Shown: piece after piece, positions 15,936-21,732 of the stretch | Layout of the letters: each line of letters starts with the position of its first letter | How positions within the stretch are numbered: the stretch's first letter is position 1 | DNA from: an uncultured Actinomycetes bacterium | Lineage (GTDB): Bacteria > Actinomycetota > Actinomycetes > Nanopelagicales > Nanopelagicaceae | Length of the DNA stretch: 21,732 nt | Direction: 5' to 3' | Assembly: GCA_903832395.1 (NCBI GenBank) | Contig: CAILBF010000129.1 | Span: forward strand, 1-21,732 | The notes under the pieces: model-generated | Database searches by the model: none | What the model was told of the DNA's origin: nothing | The model's input: only the letters and a program-made list of their open reading frames with translations | Program-made: the position numbers and the translations under genes

Positions 15936-18206
15936 ATGGGTACTCGTGAGAGAAGAGAGCGGTCCGGAGTCAATGATCGCTCTCTTCTCTCACTTTTTAA
16001 TTCGGCAGTTCAAACGCACTTAGGCAGTCATAAAGGTGTAGCCCTTGCCGCAGTGGGTGGATATGGCCGCGGTGAGTTAGCACCGGGCTCAGATTTAGAT
16101 ATTCTGATTCTGCACCAAGGTCAGTATTCAACGGACAAACTTGGAGCTTTCGTCAATGCACTTCTGTATCCGCTGTGGGATACAAATACTGTCGATTACT
16201 CAATACGAACGCGAAGCGAAACGAGTAAGGCTGCTGCTAGTGACATTAAAGTCGCACTCGGTTTACTAGATATTCGCCTCGTTGCAGGCGATGCCGATTT
16301 AGTATCTGGCGTACAACGTGAAAGTGTAAATAGTTGGCAGAAAAATTCACGGATTCGTTTGCCAGAGTTAAAGGCTTCAATGGCGACGCGTTATGAGCGC
16401 GCAGGTGAGCTTGCTTATCTTTTAGAGCCAGATATTAAGGAGGCACGAGGTGGTCTGCGTGACATTACCGCTTTACGGGCAATTGCCTTAGCCGGAGTCG
16501 TTCCCGTGCCTCTCGAGCGAATAAGTTGGGCCGAGTCGACCCTCAATAATGTACGCGAGGCTTTGCATCAAGTAACTGGACGCAACAAAGACCGATTATT
16601 ATTTCAAGAACAAGACAAAGTTGCCGCAGCTCTAGGTTATGCAAATGCCGATGTGATGATGAGTGAAGTTGCCCAAGCTGCGCGCCTGGTTGATTATCTA
16701 CTTGAGTACACCTGGCATTTAATCGACCATAAGAGTCGAGATGGCATCATGGGGCTGCTTAAAAAGCCGCGAACAGTCTCCGTTGCTAAAAATATAAGTG
16801 TCACAAACAATGAAATCGTAATTGATCCGTCAACTTCCATTCACGATGATTCAGTTATTGGTTTGCGCGCCGCAGCAACGGCGGCGCAGCTAGGTCTGCC
16901 AATCTCACTTGAGAGTTGCGCCCTTATAACCGAATCACTTATAAATGGAACAGGGGCGTTTCAAACGCCTTGGCCGCGAGAGGCACGAGAGAGCCTCATT
17001 GCCCTTATCGGCGCAGGCGAATCGATGGTAAAAATCTTTGAAACTCTAGATCAAGAGGAGATTATTTTTTGGTGGATACCCGAATGGCGTCCGCTGCGCT
17101 CACTTGCCCAGAGAAATGCACTGCACCGCCACACAGTTGATAGACACATGGTTGAAACTGCAGTGCAAGCGGGAAAACTAACGCGCACAGTCCACCGACC
17201 AGATTTACTCCTATTTGCCGCGCTGTTTCACGACATTGGCAAAGGTAGTCACGAAGACCACTCTGATCGTGGAGAGCGTTTAATCGCACCCCTTGCCAGC
17301 CGTATTGGTTTCTCACCTGCCGATGTTGTGACGCTACAGATTTTAGTTAAACATCATCTTTTGCTATCTGCCACGGCTACACGCCGAGATTTGGATGATC
17401 CTGCAACTATCGCATCCATAATCGAAGTTATTCCCGATCTCAATACACTCGAACTTTTACATGCCTTGAGCATCGCAGATGGCGAGGCAACGGGTAGTGC
17501 TGGATGGAGTGATTGGAAAGCCTCCCTGGTCGGCGATTTAGTCCGACGCGTGAGAGGCGTGATGTCTGGATCAATGATTGCCGAACAACCTGCCTTAAGT
17601 AACGAACAACTTGTGTTGGCGCAGAGCGGAGTTCTTAGCGTTGTGCTGGAAAAACACACGAGTGGATACTCCATTGAGATTGTTTCACCCGATAAGCCAG
17701 GCCTACTCTCCCTTGTTGCTGGCGTTTTAAATACTTCACGTATGGATGTTAAATCGGCACGGACAAAGACGCATGGGCCATCGGCCGTGATGTATTGGAT
17801 TGTGACACCAGAGGCACATGCACCAGAGATTACGCAGACCGGACTTCGCAATGAGATCGTGAAAGCCTTTGAAGATTCAACCCTTATTGAAGAGAAAATT
17901 ATCTCGCGCGCAAAGGCATATGCATCGATTCCGAGTATTCCGGTGCCACCACCGGAGGTCGTATTTTTCAATGATGCCGCAACCGATGCCACGGTAATTG
18001 AAGTGCGAAGTCACGACCGCCCTGGATTACTTTTTAGGATTGGTTCGGCGATTACACACTCTAAAGTGGATATTCGATCGGCCATTGTTACAACTTTAGG
18101 CGCCGAGGCTATCGATACCTTATATGTGACTGAATTAAGCGGCGGTCCGCTCACACATGAACGGGCTGAAGAGGTCACGTCGCAGTTGCGCCTTGCTCTG
18201 AAGTAG
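15936..18206 (+). CDS. glnD: PII nucleotidyltransferase/nucleotidyl-removing enzyme GlnD
   Basis: GlnD modifies and demodifies PII according to glutamine level. The 756 residues run in order: nucleotidyltransferase motif GGYGRGELAPGSDLD (41-55), the family motif ARGGLRDI (near 170-178), an HD domain with HDIGKG (432-437), and two ACT glutamine-sensing domains beginning near 576 (SPDKPGLLSLV) and 685 (SHDRPGLLFRI). The ATG at 15936 is the only standard in-frame start before the catalytic motif; the next is GTG at 16053, directly before GGYGRGE, too late for the fold. No Shine-Dalgarno sequence is visible. Codons 4 to 20 form a strong terminator-like hairpin followed by five T, which is very unusual inside a gene. 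Confidence 0.93.
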   Translation: MGTRERRERSGVNDRSLLSLFNSAVQTHLGSHKGVALAAVGGYGRGELAPGSDLDILILHQGQYSTDKLGAFVNALLYPLWDTNTVDYSIRTRSETSKAAASDIKVALGLLDIRLVAGDADLVSGVQRESVNSWQKNSRIRLPELKASMATRYERAGELAYLLEPDIKEARGGLRDITALRAIALAGVVPVPLERISWAESTLNNVREALHQVTGRNKDRLLFQEQDKVAAALGYANADVMMSEVAQAARLVDYLLEYTWHLIDHKSRDGIMGLLKKPRTVSVAKNISVTNNEIVIDPSTSIHDDSVIGLRAAATAAQLGLPISLESCALITESLINGTGAFQTPWPREARESLIALIGAGESMVKIFETLDQEEIIFWWIPEWRPLRSLAQRNALHRHTVDRHMVETAVQAGKLTRTVHRPDLLLFAALFHDIGKGSHEDHSDRGERLIAPLASRIGFSPADVVTLQILVKHHLLLSATATRRDLDDPATIASIIEVIPDLNTLELLHALSIADGEATGSAGWSDWKASLVGDLVRRVRGVMSGSMIAEQPALSNEQLVLAQSGVLSVVLEKHTSGYSIEIVSPDKPGLLSLVAGVLNTSRMDVKSARTKTHGPSAVMYWIVTPEAHAPEITQTGLRNEIVKAFEDSTLIEEKIISRAKAYASIPSIPVPPPEVVFFNDAATDATVIEVRSHDRPGLLFRIGSAITHSKVDIRSAIVTTLGAEAIDTLYVTELSGGPLTHERAEEVTSQLRLALK
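15946..15998 (+). terminator. Terminator-like hairpin inside the 5' end of glnD
   Basis: The left arm GTGAGAGAAGAGAGCG (15946-15961) is perfectly complementary to the right arm CGCTCTCTTCTCTCAC (15978-15993). Three more pairs (one G-T) extend it inward to 15964/15975, leaving a 10-base loop. TTTTT follows at 15994-15998. It has the full form of a rho-independent terminator for + strand transcripts. It lies 20 bases after the glnK stop and 10 bases after the first base of the glnD start codon, so it may end amt-glnK transcripts, limit glnD, or act as an attenuator relieved by translation. Confidence 0.82.
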
Positions 18207-18218
18207 TCTTACCCCACC

Positions 18219-19652
18219 ATGTTTGAATCCTTGACCTCACGCTTTAGCGCTACGTTCTCATCGCTGCGCTCTCGCGGAAAGATTTCAAATGCCGATATTG
18301 AAAAAACATGCGCAGAAATCCGCCAGGCCTTACTTGAATCCGATGTTGCTCTAGATGTAGTTGAATCATTCGTCGCTCAAATCGCTGAAAAATCGCGGGT
18401 AGCGTTAGAAACGATGCAGTCTGGCACTAATCAAGCCAATGCGATCTTTGAAATTGTTAACGCTTCACTTATTGAAATCCTCGGTGGTTCAGCGCGCAGG
18501 GTGCGCTTTGCTAAAAACCCGCCGACAGTCATCATGCTGGCCGGTCTACAAGGTGCGGGTAAGACGACGCTTGCCGGAAAATTAGCTAAGTTCTACGCCG
18601 ACCAAGGAAACACTCCACTATTGGTTGCATCGGATTTACAGCGACCTAACGCCGTTACTCAACTACAAGTTGTAGGCGAAAGCATCAACATTCCAGTTTT
18701 TGCCCCCGAAGTTGGCAACGGTGTTGGCGATCCTGTAAAAGTTGCTAAGGCTGGAATTGAGTTCGCTAAAGCCAAGCAGTACAACATGGTCATCGTCGAT
18801 ACTGCTGGACGTCTAGGCGTCGATGCAGATTTGATGAAACAGGCAAGTGATATTCGCGATGCTATTAACCCCGATGAGATTTTGTTTGTCGTCGATGCGA
18901 TGATCGGGCAGGATGCAGTTCGAACGTCGCAAGCATTTTTAGATGGCGTTGGCTTTGATGGCGTAGTTTTAACAAAACTTGATGGCGATGCACGAGGTGG
19001 CGCCGCCCTTTCTATCGCATCCCTTACCGCTCGCCCGATTATGTTTGCATCTACGGGCGAGAAACTTAGCGATTTTGATATTTTCTATCCCGATCGCATG
19101 GCCTCGCGAATTTTGGGAATGGGCGATGTCGCAACCCTTGCAGAGACGGCGAAGAAGGCCTTTGACGGGGAGACTTCGGCAAAGTTGGAGGCAAAGTTTG
19201 CAAGCGGCGAGGATTTCACTCTCGAGGATTTCCTAGAGCAACTTCAAGCCATGTCGAAAATGGGCTCGATGTCGAAAATTCTTGGAATGTTGCCGGGTTC
19301 AGGGGCGATGAAGAAACAAATTGATAATTTTGATGAGGGCGAGGTCATTCGAACTAGGGCAATCGTGCAATCGATGACACCAGTTGAGCGCCGTGATCCG
19401 AAAGTATTAAACGGTTCGCGTCGGACCCGCATCGCCCTTGGATCCGGGCGAAAAGTATCTGATGTAAATAATCTCGTCGATCGCTTTAGTGCAGCTCAAA
19501 AGATGATGCGACAGGTTCGAAATGGTGGAATGCCTGCTGGGATGGCTGGCATGGGTTTGCCGGCGATGCCCGCCAATAAGCCGCCAATTGCGCACAAGAA
19601 GAAGTCCAAATCGGGAAATCCAGCTAAACGGGCCATCGAGCAGGCTCAGTAG
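18219..19652 (+). CDS. ffh: Signal recognition particle protein Ffh
   Basis: Ffh binds the SRP RNA and signal sequences of nascent membrane proteins and docks with FtsY. The 477 residues comprise the N domain (about 1-90), G domain with GLQGAGKT (109-116), DLQRPNA (139-145), DTAGR (194-198) and TKLDGDARGG (252-261), and the methionine-rich M domain (about 325-440). The M domain carries the SRP RNA-binding stretch GSRRTRIALGSG (399-410) and ends in a Gly-Met run and a basic tail (KKKSKSGNPAKR). Length is slightly above E. coli Ffh (453). The ATG at 18219 is 12 bases after glnD with no obvious ribosome binding site. Confidence 0.97.
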   Translation: MFESLTSRFSATFSSLRSRGKISNADIEKTCAEIRQALLESDVALDVVESFVAQIAEKSRVALETMQSGTNQANAIFEIVNASLIEILGGSARRVRFAKNPPTVIMLAGLQGAGKTTLAGKLAKFYADQGNTPLLVASDLQRPNAVTQLQVVGESINIPVFAPEVGNGVGDPVKVAKAGIEFAKAKQYNMVIVDTAGRLGVDADLMKQASDIRDAINPDEILFVVDAMIGQDAVRTSQAFLDGVGFDGVVLTKLDGDARGGAALSIASLTARPIMFASTGEKLSDFDIFYPDRMASRILGMGDVATLAETAKKAFDGETSAKLEAKFASGEDFTLEDFLEQLQAMSKMGSMSKILGMLPGSGAMKKQIDNFDEGEVIRTRAIVQSMTPVERRDPKVLNGSRRTRIALGSGRKVSDVNNLVDRFSAAQKMMRQVRNGGMPAGMAGMGLPAMPANKPPIAHKKKSKSGNPAKRAIEQAQ

Positions 19653-19811
19653 TCGATTTCGCGTATGAGTGGCCTAGGTGGCAGAATAAGCAACCTGTTG
19701 AAGGGGCCCTCTATCCCCGTTCAACATCCATAAGACCGATAGTTAGATCCGCTCACCACGCACCCCGCTGTGGAGAAAAGATTCGACACACATAAACAGG
19801 AGACACCTTTC
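19653..19811 (+). other. Leader region between ffh and rpsP with a hairpin
   Basis: This 159-base gap holds a strong inverted repeat: GTTGAAGGGG (19697-19706) and CCCCGTTCAAC (19715-19725), which pair over ten base pairs with one bulged G and an 8-base loop. No T-run follows, so it does not look like an intrinsic terminator. GGGCCC (19704-19709) within it could give a different fold. The 3' part carries the rpsP ribosome binding site AGGAGA at 19798-19803. I see no convincing promoter. It could be a 5' leader for autoregulation of the rpsP operon, or a processing site between ffh and rpsP. Confidence 0.55.
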
Positions 19812-20354
19812 TTGGCTACAAAAATTCGTTTAATGCGCATGGGCAAGATCCGCACACCATTTTTCCGCGTCGTTGTTACAGACTCACGCAAAGCACGTAA
19901 CGGTCTTTCAATTGAAGAGATCGGTCGCTATGTTCCAGGACAAGAGCCATCACTTATCGAGATCAACTCAGAGCGTGCTCTGTACTGGCTCGGAGTAGGC
20001 GCACAACCATCAGAGGCAGTAGAGGCGCTTCTGAAGGTGACTGGAGATTGGCAGAAGCACAAGGGTCTTCCAGGAACTGAAGGCACATTGCGTGTTGCAG
20101 CTCCTCGCGTTGGCAAGCACGTTGCTTACGAAGCAGCGGTTAAGCATGCAATGGATGAACCTAAAGAGGGTGCGACAACTTTAAAGAAGAAGGCCCAAGA
20201 GAAGTTAGCTGCAAAGGCGAATCCAGTTATAGAGACTCCGGTCGTTGAAGAAGCTGTTGTTGTGTCCGAGGTGTCCGAGGTTCCAGCGGTAGAAGCGACT
20301 ACAGATGTTGTGGTTGAAACCGAAGCAGTGACAACAGAAGCGGCTGCCGAATAA
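19812..20354 (+). CDS. rpsP: 30S ribosomal protein S16 with long C-terminal tail
   Basis: S16 is an early 30S assembly protein. I chose the TTG at 19812, 8 bases after AGGAGA, because the protein then begins MATKIRLMRMGKIRTPFFRV, the standard S16 opening. The frame is open further upstream to a GTG at 19770, but those 14 residues are not S16-like. The folded core spans about residues 1-95. An 85-residue tail follows: a lysine-rich part (about 117-135) and then a part with many Val, Ala, Thr and Glu and no basic residue from 136 to 180. Tails of this kind are seen in actinobacterial S16 and are probably flexible on the ribosome surface. Confidence 0.95.
   Translation: MATKIRLMRMGKIRTPFFRVVVTDSRKARNGLSIEEIGRYVPGQEPSLIEINSERALYWLGVGAQPSEAVEALLKVTGDWQKHKGLPGTEGTLRVAAPRVGKHVAYEAAVKHAMDEPKEGATTLKKKAQEKLAAKANPVIETPVVEEAVVVSEVSEVPAVEATTDVVVETEAVTTEAAAE
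20262..20279 (+). repeat. 9-bp tandem duplication in the rpsP tail
   Basis: GTGTCCGAG occurs twice in direct tandem (20262-20270 and 20271-20279) and encodes Val-Ser-Glu twice (residues 151-156 of S16). The exact nucleotide identity suggests a recent slippage event in a low-complexity region. Confidence 0.85.
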
Positions 20355-20356
20355 TT

Positions 20357-20596
20357 ATGATGGATGAGGCTCTCGAGCATCTAGTCAAAGGGATTGTTGA
20401 TAATCCCAATGATGTTGTTGTTACTGAGAAGACGCATCGCCGTGGAACAACGCTTGAAGTTCGCGTGAATCCAGAAGATATCGGTAAAGTTATTGGACGC
20501 AATGGTCGCACCGCTAAGGCGTTGCGCACTGTTGTTAGCGCGCTCGCAGGTCGCACAGTACGTGTTGATCTAGTCGAGACCGACGAACCTAACTAA
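20357..20596 (+). CDS. khpA: KH-domain RNA-binding protein KhpA
   Basis: This is a 79-residue protein with a single KH domain, read from the ATG at 20357 (a second ATG at 20360 is equally possible). The GxxG loop is GRNG at 47-50 within IGKVIGRNGRTAKALR (42-57), the hallmark of the family. The rpsP-khpA-rimM-trmD order is conserved in Gram-positive bacteria. In Firmicutes KhpA pairs with KhpB (Jag/EloR) to bind RNA and affect cell elongation. The gene starts 2 bases after the rpsP stop without a visible ribosome binding site, so coupled translation is likely. Confidence 0.93.
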   Translation: MMDEALEHLVKGIVDNPNDVVVTEKTHRRGTTLEVRVNPEDIGKVIGRNGRTAKALRTVVSALAGRTVRVDLVETDEPN

Positions 20597-20614
20597 GTAA
20601 CGATTCACATAGCC

Positions 20615-21118
20615 ATGCGTTTACTCGTAGGGCGCATTGGTCGAGCCCACGGAATCCTTGGTGAGGCGACGATCGAAGTGCGCACTGATGATGCGGATAC
20701 TCGCTTTGCTATTGGTCAGAAGCTACAAACCGATGAGCACGGCATATTAGCCATTACTTCGGGGCGCGTTCATAACGGTATTTTATTGCTGGGCTTTGCT
20801 GGATATAGCGACCGCAATCAGATTGAAAAACTTCGCAACACTATGTTGTATGCCGATGTGGATATTAACGAGGAACGCGAAGATGGCGATGATTACCACG
20901 TCTTACAACTCATTGGCTGTGCTGCATACCTTGAAAACGGCGAACTTTTTGGAGAAGTCACGGACGTGGTTAATCTACCCGGACAAGACTTACTAGCGAT
21001 TAAGACGCCGACTCGTGAGGCTTTGATTCCCTTTGTTCGCCAACTTGTTCCAATCGTTGATGTAAAAGCAAAGCGCGTTGTCGTAATTCCTCCAGATATG
21101 ATCGGGGTAGTCGAATGA
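20615..21118 (+). CDS. rimM: Ribosome maturation factor RimM
   Basis: RimM binds S19 and helps mature the 30S head. The 167 residues begin MRLLVGRIGRAHGILGEATI, the typical RimM N-terminal barrel. The C-terminal PRC-barrel (about 94-167) contains YHVLQLIGC, FGEVTDV and ALIPFVRQLVPIVD. Length is normal (about 165-180). The gap from khpA is 18 bases. The stop TGA overlaps the trmD start by four bases (ATGA), so RimM and TrmD are translationally coupled as in most bacteria. Confidence 0.95.
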   Translation: MRLLVGRIGRAHGILGEATIEVRTDDADTRFAIGQKLQTDEHGILAITSGRVHNGILLLGFAGYSDRNQIEKLRNTMLYADVDINEEREDGDDYHVLQLIGCAAYLENGELFGEVTDVVNLPGQDLLAIKTPTREALIPFVRQLVPIVDVKAKRVVVIPPDMIGVVE

Positions 21119-21732
21119 AAATCGATGTAGTAACAATTTTTCCCGATTATTTTGAGCCTTTGAAACTATCTTTGCTTGGAAAGGCGAGCGAGGCGGGAAT
21201 CGTTAACTTTGAGATTCATGACCTGCGCGCCTTTGCAACTAATAACCATCATGCCGTTGATGACACACCTTATGGTGGTGGCGCTGGAATGGTTATGTTG
21301 CCCGAGATTTGGGGTCTGGCCCTGGATCCATTGATGGTTCCTGATACTGACTTAATTATTCTTACTCCTGCTGGCAAGCGTTTTGATCAACCGATGGCTA
21401 CACAATTTTCACAAGCTAACCATATTGTCTTTGCGTGCGGTCGATATGAGGGAATTGATGACCGCGTTCGCCAACACTATGAGTCAGGGCAGTATGCATC
21501 CAAAAATATTCGAGTACATGAAGTTTCAATTGGAGATTACGTTTTAGGTGGGGGAGAAGTTGCATCCCTCGTCATGATTGAAGCGATTACCAGATTAATG
21601 CCAGGAGTTCTTGGTAACCCAGAATCTTTGGATGAAGAGTCACACAATGCCGAGGGCTACCTTGAATATCCAAATTTCACTAAGCCTTCCACTTGGCGCG
21701 ATATCGCAGTTCCAGAGATTTTATTGAGCGGA
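21115..21732 (+). CDS. trmD: tRNA (guanine(37)-N(1))-methyltransferase TrmD (partial, 3' end beyond window)
   Basis: TrmD methylates G37 next to the anticodon of several tRNAs and prevents frameshifting. The window holds 206 codons and no stop; complete TrmD is about 230-270 residues, so some of the C-terminal domain is missing. The SPOUT trefoil-knot elements are LTPAG (83-87), CGRYEGIDDRV (108-118) and SIGDYVLGGGE (138-148), with DDTPYGGGAGM at 49-59. At the place of the catalytic Asp169 of E. coli/Haemophilus TrmD I align Glu175 (DEES, 173-176). The frame starts at the ATG that overlaps the rimM stop. Confidence 0.95.
   Translation, partial: MKIDVVTIFPDYFEPLKLSLLGKASEAGIVNFEIHDLRAFATNNHHAVDDTPYGGGAGMVMLPEIWGLALDPLMVPDTDLIILTPAGKRFDQPMATQFSQANHIVFACGRYEGIDDRVRQHYESGQYASKNIRVHEVSIGDYVLGGGEVASLVMIEAITRLMPGVLGNPESLDEESHNAEGYLEYPNFTKPSTWRDIAVPEILLSG

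Noticed and set aside
17354..17992. 212-codon open frame on the - strand across the glnD ACT region
   Set aside because: It is the complement of well-conserved glnD codons. The Ser/Thr/Arg-rich product has no recognisable motif, so it is a shadow of codon bias.
19720..19748. TTCAAC-17 bases-TTAGAT as an rpsP promoter
   Set aside because: Each hexamer matches consensus at only three of six positions, so I do not call it.
19770..19811. Longer S16 starting at GTG 19770
   Set aside because: The extra 14 residues are unlike any S16 N-terminus and the strong AGGAGA is placed correctly for TTG 19812.

Overview
The window is a stretch of an actinobacterial chromosome. All recognisable genes lie on the + strand with very short gaps. 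The evidence for Actinobacteria is gene order: cydA-cydB-cydD-cydC, then recG-rsmD-coaD, a small coiled-coil protein, a YceD/DUF177 protein, rpmF-rnc-smc-ftsY, amt-glnK-glnD, and ffh-rpsP-khpA-rimM-trmD. Placing amt-glnK-glnD between the two SRP GTPase genes is typical of that phylum. By eye the base composition is near or below 50% G+C (not computed), which is low for the phylum. With the tight packing and short FtsY, this suggests a small-genome, probably freshwater lineage such as Nanopelagicales/acI. That assignment is an inference. I see no transposase, phage gene, CRISPR array, tRNA or rRNA.

Layout. Positions 1-4422: cytochrome bd oxidase, with the tail of CydA, CydB, and the CydD and CydC halves of the heterodimeric ABC exporter needed to assemble it. 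Positions 4462-7724: recG (fork rescue), rsmD (16S rRNA methylation) and coaD (coenzyme A synthesis). Positions 7728-9721: a SepIVA/DivIVA-like coiled-coil protein, a YceD-family zinc-cysteine protein, ribosomal protein L32 (57 codons) and RNase III. Positions 9762-14149: smc and ftsY. Positions 14150-18206: a possible regulatory region, then the ammonium transporter, PII protein and PII-modifying enzyme. Positions 18219-21732: ffh, a leader with a hairpin, S16, KhpA, RimM and the start of TrmD, which is cut off by the window end.

Functionally the window combines respiration, chromosome maintenance, ribosome and tRNA maturation, membrane targeting (Ffh and FtsY) and ammonium sensing. No gap exceeds 300 bases; the longest are the 137 bases before amt and the 159 bases before rpsP.

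I found no new multi-gene system. The most unusual signal is a perfect 16-bp inverted repeat followed by five T at 15946-15998. It has the form of an intrinsic terminator but lies inside the first 21 codons of glnD, which suggests that GlnD output is controlled by termination or attenuation just after glnK. Other points of note are the GTAAC repeats before amt, the rpsP leader hairpin, the short FtsY and the long acidic tail of S16.
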